A stretch of DNA of 64,000 nt from Candidatus Heimdallarchaeota archaeon (GTDB lineage: Archaea; Asgardarchaeota; Heimdallarchaeia; Hodarchaeales; Hodarchaeaceae), in contig RDOB01000004.1 in assembly GCA_011364965.1 (NCBI GenBank), forward strand, positions 197,003 through 261,002, in the 5' to 3' direction. The notes under the pieces are model-generated. The model searched no databases and was not told the DNA's origin. It worked only from the letters and a program-made list of their open reading frames with translations. Positions 34,903 through 44,549 of the stretch are shown piece by piece (the stretch's first letter is position 1; each line of letters begins with the position of its first letter). The position numbers and the translations under genes were made by a program.

Positions 34903-37380
34903 GTGGGTGCAACGATTTCTATAATAGCAGAGAAACCATCTATTGCAAGATCAATAGTCCGTGCGTTCTCTATTACATTTAAATTAAAGTTCAAAGGCCA
35001 CAAATCGAAATCTAGATTCAATTATGTCTATGAATCTGAAATTGACACACAAAAAATTGCTTTCACTATTGAGAAAGACAAATATCGGTTGGGTAAGAGT
35101 GATGTTATTATCATTTCAAGTGTTACTGGTCATGTTCTTAATTTTGATTATCCCCCACCCTTTGATAAAGAAACGAATTGGCAAAATTCTGATCCTTTGG
35201 ATCTGATTGAGCTAGATCCAATTGAAGTGCCTATTCAGGAAAACATGATAGAACATATTCAGGATATTGGCTATAAAACTGATGTAATCATCGTAGCTAC
35301 GGATTGGGATGGGCATGGGGAAGCAATCGGACGCCAAATTGTAGAATTAATGACAAAAGTGAACAAGAAGATTCGTCATGGACGTATGCATTTCACTAGT
35401 ACTAGCCCGAATGCTTTAAAGAACGCATTTGAGACTCAAACCAAGCTAAATTGGGATTGGATTAAACAGGTTGATTCCTTAAGAAAACAGGATCTTCGAA
35501 TGGGATCATCTCTTACTCGTTTTCTAACTGTTGGGATTCAGGATAAAGGAATTAGAAACCGAATTATTTCTTATGGGCCTTGTCAAACTAGTGTTTTATG
35601 GTTAATTGCCAATCGTTATCAAGAAAATCAGGCTTTTCATCCCTCTAAATTCTGGAAAATGTCTATTAAGTTGAATATATCTGATAATCCATTATTCTTG
35701 TACTGGAAAGGAAATCCTTCTGAAGATGAAGAAATTGTTGATTCTCTTATCAAAAAGATTGAAGATAATCCTAAAGGAATAATTAGTGACTATAATGAGG
35801 AAAATGGATTTATTAAGAGGCCTATTCCTCTTGATACAGATACCCTTGAATCAGAATGTTCTCAGATTTTTAGAATAAGTCCCAAATTAGTAGCTGATAT
35901 TGCAGAGAAATTGTATAATAATGGATTTATCACATACCCTAGAACTGAGAGCTCTTATTATCTTGAGAAAGATTTAACAAAATTAACTGAAAAATTTCTT
36001 AATCATGAGGTATTTGGAAAGGTTGCTGAAGAATGTATTACATTAGGTGGGGTTAAAGATCCTTCTAAAGGGAGGTTTTCTAAAGACCATGAACCTATTA
36101 AGCCTGTAAAGGCGATTTCTCTTAGTGACGTTGAAAAAACCTTTTTCAAAACACCAAGAATTATCACTAATGCTTGGAATATATATTCTTATATTGTTTG
36201 GCGATTTTTGGCAACAGTACACGTAAATGCGTCAATTGTGAACCAATATATTATGCTTAACGTAGTCTCGGAAGAATTCAATTCTGAAGGGAGGAAGATT
36301 ATCGATCTAGGATTTTTTAAATTCTACCCATATAGAGAACTCAAGGTTGAAAGTATTCCTTACTTAAAGAAAGGTACTGAGCTGGTAGTTGAAGTCTTTA
36401 AGCATCATGGATATACCATCCCGCCTCCTCTTCTCTCTGAATCCGATCTAATTCGTGTGATGGCTGACCTCAATCTCGGTACTGATGCTACGCGATCCAC
36501 TCATATAGATACTGTTCAAAAGAGGAACTACACCTCAATTCAAGGTCCGAAACGAGTACTTGTACCCACAGCTTTGGGTTCAGCTTTATTTGAAGTATTA
36601 ACCCAAAATGCAGAAGATCTTATTCTCCCTGAAATACGGGGAAAAGTAGAGGCCTGGACACAACAGATTAGAGATCACGAGAAAACTCCTGAAGATGTCG
36701 ACAAACTGGTTATTGAGTTAACTACGCGGGGACTTCAAAAACTAAAGAGTAATAGGGATGAGGTTTTCGACACACTTGTATCAAGCATTAAATCCATGAC
36801 TGGAGTTGGAAATTATTACGGAAGATGTCCAGATTGTGAAGGAGAATTAGAATTACATCAAGGAAAAGAGGATTCAAGATTTCTAAAATGCACTAATCCA
36901 TTATGTGATGCCAGCTTTCCACTTCCTAAGCGTGGCGCACTTTCTGTACTAGATCAGGAGTACCATTGCCGAATATGCGCAAGCTCAACTCTCTTGGTTC
37001 AATCAAAAAGAGTTTATTGGTTTCTTTGTCCAGTGTGTTGGACACGAGAAGGAACAAAAGAAACACCTTGGTTTTGTAGTGATTGCAATAGATCTGAATG
37101 CCCATTATCTGGATCTTGGAAACCCAGTACTTCCATTTGTAATCTTGGTGAATGTCCAGATTGTAAAGGGCCATTAACTCTTAATTATGAAGAAGAAAAT
37201 ACCCAAATCTTCTGTCAAAGTTGTAAACGAACTTGGAGAAGCCCTAATATTCGCCAAGGAGGATCAATTACTCCTTCTATTGAGTGTTCAACCTGTGGCC
37301 GAAAAACATTGTCCGTTATCAAGCGAGGAAAAAAACCTTATCGACTTTGCGTATTTTGTTCTGTTTTTTTCTTTGATTAA
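34903..37380 (+). CDS. Type IA DNA topoisomerase, divergent toprim, zinc-ribbon tail
   Basis: Topoisomerase I/III-family enzyme. Toprim start TISIIAEKPSIARSI, toprim acid motif DWDGHGEAIG (usual DxDREGE), RMGSSLTRFLT, SYGPCQTSVLWLIANRY, and the active-site tyrosine in GFITYPRTESS. The C-terminal ~190 residues hold four to five CxxC zinc ribbons (CPDC, CRIC, CPDC, CSTC). Start uncertain: TTG 34885 or GTG 34903, the latter giving VGATISIIAEKPS. The His in place of the toprim Glu is odd and may alter metal use. Confidence 0.9.
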   Translation: MGATISIIAEKPSIARSIVRAFSITFKLKFKGHKSKSRFNYVYESEIDTQKIAFTIEKDKYRLGKSDVIIISSVTGHVLNFDYPPPFDKETNWQNSDPLDLIELDPIEVPIQENMIEHIQDIGYKTDVIIVATDWDGHGEAIGRQIVELMTKVNKKIRHGRMHFTSTSPNALKNAFETQTKLNWDWIKQVDSLRKQDLRMGSSLTRFLTVGIQDKGIRNRIISYGPCQTSVLWLIANRYQENQAFHPSKFWKMSIKLNISDNPLFLYWKGNPSEDEEIVDSLIKKIEDNPKGIISDYNEENGFIKRPIPLDTDTLESECSQIFRISPKLVADIAEKLYNNGFITYPRTESSYYLEKDLTKLTEKFLNHEVFGKVAEECITLGGVKDPSKGRFSKDHEPIKPVKAISLSDVEKTFFKTPRIITNAWNIYSYIVWRFLATVHVNASIVNQYIMLNVVSEEFNSEGRKIIDLGFFKFYPYRELKVESIPYLKKGTELVVEVFKHHGYTIPPPLLSESDLIRVMADLNLGTDATRSTHIDTVQKRNYTSIQGPKRVLVPTALGSALFEVLTQNAEDLILPEIRGKVEAWTQQIRDHEKTPEDVDKLVIELTTRGLQKLKSNRDEVFDTLVSSIKSMTGVGNYYGRCPDCEGELELHQGKEDSRFLKCTNPLCDASFPLPKRGALSVLDQEYHCRICASSTLLVQSKRVYWFLCPVCWTREGTKETPWFCSDCNRSECPLSGSWKPSTSICNLGECPDCKGPLTLNYEEENTQIFCQSCKRTWRSPNIRQGGSITPSIECSTCGRKTLSVIKRGKKPYRLCVFCSVFFFD

Positions 37381-37557
37381 TCCAAAAAAATAGAGTTATG
37401 TATAAGAGAGGGTGGTACTTATGATTCTCAAGCTTTTTTAATGCGAATAGTCAACTTAATACCCAAAATTCATATAAGTTATTACGAATAGTATAAAACG
37501 TTAAGATTAGCTTATGCTAACTATTGTGTTCTCATTGTCTTTTTGGTTATTTACTCG

Positions 37558-39876
37558 GTGAAAAAAGTGAGTGTGCAGAATAAACTAGGTAAAGACCCTG
37601 CTCCAAGTGCAGTACGCTACCTAGTATTAACTAGTGGCTTTACATCTTTATTAATGGCCATATCCTTCATTCCTGTTGTTCTTGGGACAAGTACCTTAAG
37701 TACAGAAGAATTAGATTTCTATCAAAATGCTATTCCTGCATTCTTCTTAATTTCTCTCTTCACTTTTGTTGAATGGTTTTTTTTAAGACGATCTCGCAAA
37801 ATAACAGGTCCATATGGCTTTGCGATAGTTCTTGAAATTTTGAAGACCCTTTTATTTAACTTTGGATCCATTCAATATACTGAAAGTGTCCCAAACGCTT
37901 CTTCATCATCATTCTTCTTGTTGCAGATCACTTCTTATGCTATTTTATTCTCGTTAGTATTAACTAAGGTTGCGAGAACCCAAATTGATCAAATTGCTCG
38001 ACATGATTTAAGCAGGCAAGCATTAAACTTGCTTCCAACCTTTCTTGTCTTAGCTCTATTTTTAGGAACGTATGTTACAGAAATTACTGGATTAGGAATA
38101 CCTCGACAAAGAAATACTTTTCCTGAAGAATATGAGCAGAAGGATATTAACTGGGATATGTTCAACACTCCTACTTGGGATGCAACTTATTTATTAGAAA
38201 ATCTTCTTGATCAATTTACAGCAGGTCTTAGTGCACCTGATATACCCCTCTTTTATGTCACAAGTGGTCAAAATCCGAATCCGTTTGCTTACTGGAGGTT
38301 AGGAAGTTTAGAATTATATAAATACACTGGAAAAGCCCCTTATTCTACTGATTGGGATCCTACTGATTCAACAAAGAGAGTTCTTACTCCTTACCAAACT
38401 GGTACTCCTTATTCTGAACCTTTACCAGAAGATTTACGAACAGCTCAATTTAATGTTCGTGTACCCTTAAACTATGAAGATTCGATTGCTGAAATCACTA
38501 TTCATCCGAATTTTCCGAATTATTTGCCAGTAACTTGGAACGGGATGTACGGTTCCTATGTTGATACAGATTCTTTTGCACTTAAAAGCGATGAAATGTC
38601 AACTGCACCATTCAGTGGTACAAACATCGCTACAACGACAAAAGAAACGAGAGAGGTTTTTCCAAATGCTTTCGCATCTGATCTTCTGGGAGTGGATGCC
38701 AATATTCGGGTAAGTCAGACATCAAATACTTCTGGAACCTTACAATACACTGTTGATTATCAATTCCCTCAATATTCTGCAGCTGCAACTTTCTCATTAA
38801 ATCGAACAGACAATGATTACCGGCAATGTGTGGATTCAGCAACTTGGTCTGCAATCAAGTCCATTTACCTTCAATTACCAAATAAAACTGGTCAGCTTCC
38901 AAATCCATGTACGGTCTGGGGAGTGACTGGGATTGCGAATGATAATAATGATTACAGCGTTTGGGCTCCTTCTGTTTATGGAAATGCAACAGCCTGGAAT
39001 GATCCCTCTCAAGATGTATTTGGTCAAGCTTTTGCCAACATGATGCAATTTCAAACACTGGGAGTAGAATTTGACCAAGAAATGTGGCTAGGGCAACAAG
39101 TTGGAGTTATGGATCATCCAGCAGAATATGAAGATTATAATGAATGGTTCTTCAGGCGAGGTGAGGGAACCTTGAAAGGTGTGTCTCTTCACTTTGCATC
39201 TTCTTACACAACAATTTGCCGTTTGCAGGGTATTCCTAGTAGAGTGGTAATTGGGTATGCAGGGGGAAATGATAGTTATTTCCCGTATAATATGATTTCA
39301 TCCCGGTATTTACATGCGTGGTCGGAAGTCCTCATACCTGTTAAAGCGTATTATGATCCAGTTACTGACGATTTTGTACCTAACCATGTAGAATGGATTC
39401 CTTTTGACCCTCTTGTACCTCTTCCTGTTACTTTCATCCGAGGTGATTATGACCTTGAATCAGAGGGATTTGCACAAGCTTATCTAGAAGAACAACTCAA
39501 TCCAGGATCAGTGCTGAGGCGTTGTGTTGTGAATAATAGCGCATTTGGAGAAGGCGCAACTATTACTAATAATACTCGGATAAATGTCTCCGTCCGACTT
39601 ATCTCCGTTATTCCTCCGGATCTTTGGATACCTATTCAGGGACAACAAATATCTTTTTATGTTGGAACAGATGCTGAGAACATAACAGGAAATATATGGG
39701 AAACAGGTACATGGATTGGAAATGTTTCTACAAATTCAAGAGGAATTGCAACGCTTAATATGACAGTAAATGTCTTTCAGCTGGGGATACGTCCTGTAAA
39801 ATTTTGGGCTGTTACAACGTATGCTGGACAGGTAAAATTAGCAGAATCCCTTACATATAATTTGAGTCTATTTTAA
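37558..39876 (+). CDS. Membrane protein with transglutaminase-fold domain lacking the Cys
   Basis: Five N-terminal membrane spans (for example GFTSLLMAISFIPVVLG, FLISLFTFVEWFFL, FLVLALFLGTYVTEI) then a long extracytoplasmic part. Near residue 540 is a transglutaminase-like core: GVSLHFASSY...GIPSRVVIGYAGG, YLHAWSEV (His) and WIPFDPL (Asp). The position of the catalytic Cys (GxCxxFA) is Ser here. A C-terminal beta-sandwich-like domain follows. GTG 37558 is preferred over TTG 37543. Possibly a pseudoenzyme or a Ser variant acting on the cell surface. Confidence 0.82.
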   Translation: MKKVSVQNKLGKDPAPSAVRYLVLTSGFTSLLMAISFIPVVLGTSTLSTEELDFYQNAIPAFFLISLFTFVEWFFLRRSRKITGPYGFAIVLEILKTLLFNFGSIQYTESVPNASSSSFFLLQITSYAILFSLVLTKVARTQIDQIARHDLSRQALNLLPTFLVLALFLGTYVTEITGLGIPRQRNTFPEEYEQKDINWDMFNTPTWDATYLLENLLDQFTAGLSAPDIPLFYVTSGQNPNPFAYWRLGSLELYKYTGKAPYSTDWDPTDSTKRVLTPYQTGTPYSEPLPEDLRTAQFNVRVPLNYEDSIAEITIHPNFPNYLPVTWNGMYGSYVDTDSFALKSDEMSTAPFSGTNIATTTKETREVFPNAFASDLLGVDANIRVSQTSNTSGTLQYTVDYQFPQYSAAATFSLNRTDNDYRQCVDSATWSAIKSIYLQLPNKTGQLPNPCTVWGVTGIANDNNDYSVWAPSVYGNATAWNDPSQDVFGQAFANMMQFQTLGVEFDQEMWLGQQVGVMDHPAEYEDYNEWFFRRGEGTLKGVSLHFASSYTTICRLQGIPSRVVIGYAGGNDSYFPYNMISSRYLHAWSEVLIPVKAYYDPVTDDFVPNHVEWIPFDPLVPLPVTFIRGDYDLESEGFAQAYLEEQLNPGSVLRRCVVNNSAFGEGATITNNTRINVSVRLISVIPPDLWIPIQGQQISFYVGTDAENITGNIWETGTWIGNVSTNSRGIATLNMTVNVFQLGIRPVKFWAVTTYAGQVKLAESLTYNLSLF

Positions 39877-39877
39877 G

Positions 39878-39894
39878 GGGAGACTCCGTCTCCC
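39878..39894 (+). terminator. Hairpin just after the transglutaminase-fold gene
   Basis: GGGAGAC-TCC-GTCTCCC, a perfect 7-bp stem beginning one base after the TAA. No T-run follows, so it may be an RNA 3'-end stabiliser rather than a classic terminator. Confidence 0.5.
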
Positions 39895-40211
39895 ATTCAA
39901 TGAAATCTTCTCTCATCTGAAATGTATAAGCTAATAAATAGCATGGTTAACCTAATTTTTCTTTCAATTCTGCTTCAAAGGTCTTTCTCGTCCGAAATCT
40001 CACACAAAATGCCCTCTCTTAAGATAATTAACATATGACTCATCTCGTTCAAAATTTTTCCAAAAACTCAATAAAAATTGGGTGACAGAATTGAAGTCAT
40101 AGATATAAAAGGAAAATTAAAGTGACTTTTTCACCAAATACTCAATTAATACTTCGTTTAAAATGCTGTACGATAACGAATTGAGTGTAAAAATCGGAGT
40201 ATGAAGAAATA
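39895..40211. other. Intergenic DNA
   Basis: No gene or clear structure seen; AT-rich with scattered T-runs, presumably carrying the promoter of the small membrane protein at 40212. Confidence 0.4.
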
Positions 40212-40529
40212 ATGTCAAAAGATAAAATTTATGGATATGGGATTTTTATTGTAACGATTATCTTCTTGATTCTATACACAATTTATTTGCCTATTCAACA
40301 ATACTTTGGTGCTGAACTAGCAGATTTAATTTCATTATTGAATCCTTTGAAAGTTACTCCAATGGATGCAGTATTATGGCCTGTTTACCTTGCTACACTT
40401 ATGATAGGTTTCATAATTGCTTGGATTGGGATAACTATGGCAACAACTCCTCCTCCAGAGCCAATTGACTTAGATGATTTAAATCTTGATGAAGAAGATC
40501 TAGATGATGACAAGGATGACGATGATTAA
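40212..40529 (+). CDS. Small two-span membrane protein with acidic tail
   Basis: 105 residues: span 1 FIVTIIFLILYTIYLPI, span 2 VYLATLMIGFIIAWIGITMA, then a Pro-rich turn and a tail of Asp/Glu/Leu (DLDDLNLDEEDLDDDKDDDD) likely cytosolic and metal- or protein-binding. Conserved family not recognised. It follows the transglutaminase-fold membrane protein on the same strand and could assist it; that is a guess from position. Confidence 0.7.
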   Translation: MSKDKIYGYGIFIVTIIFLILYTIYLPIQQYFGAELADLISLLNPLKVTPMDAVLWPVYLATLMIGFIIAWIGITMATTPPPEPIDLDDLNLDEEDLDDDKDDDD

Positions 40530-40576
40530 ATTGTCATGAGTAAAACTTTTACTCATTCTTCTTTTTATTATTTTAT

Positions 40577-41596
40577 CTATAATCTAGGGTCGGGAATCCC
40601 TATTAAGTTATCAAGAAAGTTGGGATAGTAAATAGCTAAGAAGAATAATATCCCAATTATTGTTCCAGCCAAAATTATTTGTTTATCGAGAAATATTCTT
40701 TCAGCTCTTCTACTAGTTGCACTGTCGCTTGATACTAGAAATAAATATCTGAATATAATGAAAGAAAATAAAGGTAAGGCTAGTACAATAAAAACAGTCT
40801 CATATTTATGTCTCTCGACAAGGTAAATGAACACCGCGATGAGTTCAATAGCTGCAATCGTTGCTAAACTTTGATTTAATAACTCAGAGGAGTACATCTG
40901 AAAGACTTCTTTATGCAGATGTGCATTTTCACCCAAAACAGCTAAGTCGCCCTTTCTTTTAGCTATAGATAGAAGCATTGCAGTAGTAAAACAGAGTATT
41001 ATCAACCATGGAGAGACAGAAACATTTATCAGAACAGCTCCAGCGATTGCTCTCCAAACATAATTTACTGAGATTGCAATAATATCCGCAAATACGATTT
41101 TTTTCAATAATAATGAGTAAACCTGACTAGTAACGAATAAACCTCCTAAAACAAGGAAGAAAGCGGTTTTGGAAGGAATAGTAATATTTGCAACCTCTAA
41201 TATATCGCTAGTATAGTTGAGAAAATAAATTTCTGTGGTATTAATAGGAATAAGAAAAGTAAGCAATATTACGCTAATAAACAAGAAGAAGGCTAATAAT
41301 AATGCCTCAATTATAGATATTTTCCCGGAAGGCAGTGGACGTGTTTTTTTTTCTGGATGAAGTTTATCCCTCTCTATATCTCTTAAATCGTTGATGAAAT
41401 AATTCAAAGATGAAACAAGGCATAATATTATGAATGCGACAATGATTGGTAGCCAGAGATCCATCCTTAACATATTTTTCGAGAAAAACAATCCAAAAAA
41501 AACTAATACATTTTTATAATATTGATGAGGCCTCATAAGAGAAATTATAGCCTTTACGCGAGTAGTTAAAGTATAATCAAGTGATTCTGAGTCCAT
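40577..41596 (-). CDS. UbiA-superfamily prenyltransferase, DPPR-synthase-like
   Basis: Polytopic membrane enzyme of 339 residues. RPHQYYKNVLVF near the N-terminus and the first acidic motif NDLRDIERDKLHPEKKTRP match decaprenyl-phosphate phosphoribosyltransferase (NDxxDxxxDxxHPxK). About nine hydrophobic spans follow. The DPPR-type members join a polyprenyl phosphate to phosphoribosyl pyrophosphate; other UbiA enzymes make archaeal lipids or quinones. The short KNVLVF and HPxK signs favour the former, so it may make a lipid-linked sugar carrier. Confidence 0.82.
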   Translation of the reverse strand: MDSESLDYTLTTRVKAIISLMRPHQYYKNVLVFFGLFFSKNMLRMDLWLPIIVAFIILCLVSSLNYFINDLRDIERDKLHPEKKTRPLPSGKISIIEALLLAFFLFISVILLTFLIPINTTEIYFLNYTSDILEVANITIPSKTAFFLVLGGLFVTSQVYSLLLKKIVFADIIAISVNYVWRAIAGAVLINVSVSPWLIILCFTTAMLLSIAKRKGDLAVLGENAHLHKEVFQMYSSELLNQSLATIAAIELIAVFIYLVERHKYETVFIVLALPLFSFIIFRYLFLVSSDSATSRRAERIFLDKQIILAGTIIGILFFLAIYYPNFLDNLIGIPDPRL

Positions 41597-41635
41597 TGAA
41601 AATCTTCATCCTTTGAAGTAATATAATTTAATGAC

Positions 41636-42016
41636 TTAGGAATTAAATTTCAACATTTCAAATAATACAATTCCAGGATCTAAATCGTCACCAATAGCGG
41701 CAAGAGTATTATTTAAATCCATTCTCAAAGCAACAAGATACCTGTTAGCTTTCCCTTCCTTAGCCACTAATCCGCGATTATTTTTTAGGACCATTTCATA
41801 TATTTCATCATTTGCCAGTCTTATAGGCATAGCTATGTCGGATTGAATAACAGCGAGTAAATTGGATTTGATCAACGCATTCAGAAGGGTTTCACTACCA
41901 AGAGAGTCAATAACACATTGATCTTGCCCAAAATGAATTAAAGCGGTTAAATGAAGCTCATCTTGCATAGCTTTCAGAGGATATGACTTTTTATGAGTCA
42001 TTATTATCAAGGTCAT
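41636..42016 (-). CDS. Unknown small protein
   Basis: 126 residues, mixed alpha/beta, no membrane span. Text such as MQDELHLTALIHFGQDQCVI and NDEIYEMVLKNNRGLVAKEG is protein-like; I do not recognise a family. A second ATG at 42001 is possible. It lies upstream of the UbiA-type gene on the same strand with a 39-base gap, so it could be in the same transcript. Confidence 0.55.
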   Translation of the reverse strand: MTLIIMTHKKSYPLKAMQDELHLTALIHFGQDQCVIDSLGSETLLNALIKSNLLAVIQSDIAMPIRLANDEIYEMVLKNNRGLVAKEGKANRYLVALRMDLNNTLAAIGDDLDPGIVLFEMLKFNS

Positions 42017-42105
42017 GTTATTTAAAAATCAAATAAGAAATTTTGTATATGATGACATTGGTTTAGAATTTATTTTGAAACCAATTTATTAGGATCTGAT
42101 CTTGA

Positions 42106-42522
42106 TTGGATAGAATTACAGGTTTTCAGCTATTTGAGTTAATCGCTATTCCTATTACAATTTTAGCAAGTGTATTATTTATGTTCGTAATTGGAGCCAG
42201 TTTTATTGGAGATAACTTTTGGAATATAATGGGATTTCCAACCATAATAGGGACATTATTTAGCTTATTTATCCTTGTGATATTAGTACAAAAAGGTCAG
42301 ATAAAGAAATTCTCTCAGATTGAGACGATTTTCCGTCTACTAGCAATAGGGGGAGGAGGATTGCTAATCCCTGTCATTTTCTTACAACTAAATGGAAGGC
42401 TTGATGGATTTCTATTAATTTCAATATTAGCTTTGGTATTTAGTATAATCGGAGGACTCATGGCCTTAATTAGCCTTCGATTTCTTTGGCAAATCTATTT
42501 CATTCAGCAGTCTTCAGAATAA
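42106..42522 (+). CDS. Four-span membrane protein
   Basis: 138 residues with four hydrophobic segments (for example IAIPITILASVLFMFVIGAS, IGTLFSLFILVILV, GGGGLLIPVIFLQL, ISILALVFSIIGGLMALISL). TTG start at 42106 with AGGATC upstream. The 3' end overlaps the convergent ADP-forming synthetase gene by 23 bases. Function unknown. Confidence 0.6.
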   Translation: MDRITGFQLFELIAIPITILASVLFMFVIGASFIGDNFWNIMGFPTIIGTLFSLFILVILVQKGQIKKFSQIETIFRLLAIGGGGLLIPVIFLQLNGRLDGFLLISILALVFSIIGGLMALISLRFLWQIYFIQQSSE

Positions 42523-43207
42523 TACGCGCATCGACCACAACAGCACCTTTTTCTGATGCAAACACAGGATTAAGATCAAGCTCTTCAATTTCAGTATGGT
42601 TAACAATAAATTCAGAGGTCAATAATAATAAATCTATCAATGCCTTCTTATTAATAGGAGGTTGTCCACGTATACCATCTAGAATTTTTGCAGCTTTAAT
42701 CTCAGAAATCATTTCTGTAGCATCTTCACGTTCTATCGGAATTAAACGAAATACAACATCTTTCAAAACTTCAACATATATTCCTCCAAGACCAAAAGCA
42801 AGAATTGGTCCAAACATAGGGTCATAGGTAGAACCAACTAATAGTTCAACTCCTGATTCCTCTTTTTCGACAATATATCCTTCTATTTTTGCATTAGGCA
42901 TTTTTCTTTTTATTGTATCTTCCATTATTTTGAATTGATTTTCAAGATCATGACTGCTACGTATTCCAGTAACTACTCCGCCAACATCAGATTTGTGGAC
43001 TATATCTTCGGAGCTTACTTTGATAACTACAGGATAACCGATTTTCTCTGCTTCTGATAGAATCTCACCTAGGTTTCTTCCAAATCCAGTCGGATTTACG
43101 GGAAATCCTTCCTGTTGTAAAATTTGTTTGGATTCTTGAACTGTTAGGACCTTCCGTTTTTTCTCGATTGCCTTTTTGAACATTTTTTGAGTTTCAGACA
43201 AATTCAA
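42500..43207 (-). CDS. acdB: ADP-forming acyl/acetyl-CoA synthetase beta subunit
   Basis: ATP-grasp subunit that makes ATP from acyl-CoA, ADP and phosphate. Seen: ESKQILQQEGFPVNPT, GYPVVIKVSSEDIVHKSDVGGV, and the loop VGSTYDPMFGPILAFGLGGIYVEVLKD with the catalytic His region. 235 residues, the normal separate beta subunit. No alpha subunit lies nearby. TTG start at 43207. Suggests energy conservation by acyl-CoA cleavage, common in anaerobic archaea. Confidence 0.93.
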   Translation of the reverse strand: MNLSETQKMFKKAIEKKRKVLTVQESKQILQQEGFPVNPTGFGRNLGEILSEAEKIGYPVVIKVSSEDIVHKSDVGGVVTGIRSSHDLENQFKIMEDTIKRKMPNAKIEGYIVEKEESGVELLVGSTYDPMFGPILAFGLGGIYVEVLKDVVFRLIPIEREDATEMISEIKAAKILDGIRGQPPINKKALIDLLLLTSEFIVNHTEIEELDLNPVFASEKGAVVVDARIILKTAE

Positions 43208-43300
43208 TCATTCCTAAATTACAAAAGATTGTAAAACGCGTCGAAGAGCAGATCTGTATCTTCAGAAAAAAGATCATTTATCCATCACTTAAATATTCCA

Positions 43301-44209
43301 TTATCCTCTGGAATAAGAAACAGAAGTAATTTTCTTCACGCTTTTAATCCGTTCTTGAGAATTAATTTCACCTATTATCACAGATGCAAATTCAGTTTCT
43401 TGTTCAATTACATCTAGACTGTCTGTTACAATTGCATGAATAGCAGCTTGAGTTCCAAGACTGCGTACTCCTGCTAATATTAATATCCAATAATTACTTC
43501 GGTTAGGATTTCGCATTAGCGCAATAATCCCATGGTTAGATAATGAATAGATTTCTTCCCCAAATTTGATTTGATTCTCTACAAAATAAATGTTAAATTT
43601 CTTTTGAAGTGTTTTATTATACTGAGCTGTAAGAATATTTGTAATATGGCCTCCAATGAGAATTAAATTCGTTTTCATCTTATTTGGCTGTTTCTGATAT
43701 GAGATATCAGTCGTAACAAAATAGGGAAGATATGATGGCTTATGAGTAGAAAGATGAGCTCCTAGATACCAGCAGAGCTCTCCTGCTAAATAACCGTCCC
43801 TCGATACTGCATCATAACGTCCATGAGGTTCAGCACTACCTACCACAATACTACCTCTGAATTTACCGTTATTCGTAAATTTCTCTTTAATTATATGTTG
43901 GTACATCGTATTATGCTCAGATGAAACATCTGGGGTCAATGAAACAAAAAATTGATTTGCAACTGGTTTGAAAATTTTAGCACGACCCCTTTTTATGGAA
44001 CGAACTCCAGTTTGGTGAATCAATCCTGCATTTCTAAGCAAAGAAAGGTGATAATGAATTTTCTGTTCTGTTAGACCTAAGGTTTCAGCAATCTGCTTTG
44101 CATAAATAGAATCCTCGGTTGCAAGCAAATTCATTATTTTCCAACGTATTTCATGGCTTAAAATCCGAATTTCTTCCGAGGAAATACGACAAAGTGCTTC
44201 ATCCTGCAT
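43301..44209 (-). CDS. Winged-helix regulator with C-terminal unknown domain
   Basis: 302 residues. An ArsR-like HTH is at residues ~10-80: HEIRWKIMNLLATEDSIYAK, IAETLGLTEQKIHYHLSLLR, NAGLIHQTG. The C-terminal ~200 residues have the alternating hydrophobic pattern LILIGGHITNILTAQYN...EEIYSLSNHGIIALMRNP and resemble the NTLTA-type segment of some S-layer-linked archaeal regulators, but I cannot name the family. A dyad CTACTA...TAGTAG (44273-44299) 64 bases upstream of its start may be its operator. Confidence 0.75.
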   Translation of the reverse strand: MQDEALCRISSEEIRILSHEIRWKIMNLLATEDSIYAKQIAETLGLTEQKIHYHLSLLRNAGLIHQTGVRSIKRGRAKIFKPVANQFFVSLTPDVSSEHNTMYQHIIKEKFTNNGKFRGSIVVGSAEPHGRYDAVSRDGYLAGELCWYLGAHLSTHKPSYLPYFVTTDISYQKQPNKMKTNLILIGGHITNILTAQYNKTLQKKFNIYFVENQIKFGEEIYSLSNHGIIALMRNPNRSNYWILILAGVRSLGTQAAIHAIVTDSLDVIEQETEFASVIIGEINSQERIKSVKKITSVSYSRG

Positions 44210-44549
44210 TTAAGACATCACATCATTAATTTTTAACCGCTAAAGGTGCTTTTCTTTTGTATAAACGTTTCACTACTACAAAATTAACTAGATTAGTAGA
44301 ATTTAAACTTTCTGCTAAAAGGATTTTATGTATATTTCCTAAATTAAATAATCTTTATTCTTTAAATCTACTGATAAAATTTGATTAAAATGGGAATTTC
44401 GGAGTTTAATTTGTTAGGACTGTCCTCTACTTCAAGATATCCAAAAGCTAAAAAATAAAAATAATCTAATAAGATTTTTTTTTTAATCTGTTTTACGATT
44501 CAAATATGAACACTCACCTATCAGTGAATTCAAGGTTGACGAAGAAAAA
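44210..44549. other. Divergent promoter region of HTH gene and glmS
   Basis: No gene. Contains the dyad CTACTA-15 bases-TAGTAG (44273-44299) and long A/T runs (GATTTTTTTTTTAATC near 44475). It must drive both the HTH regulator leftward and glmS rightward, so control of glmS by the regulator is possible but inferred. Confidence 0.45.
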
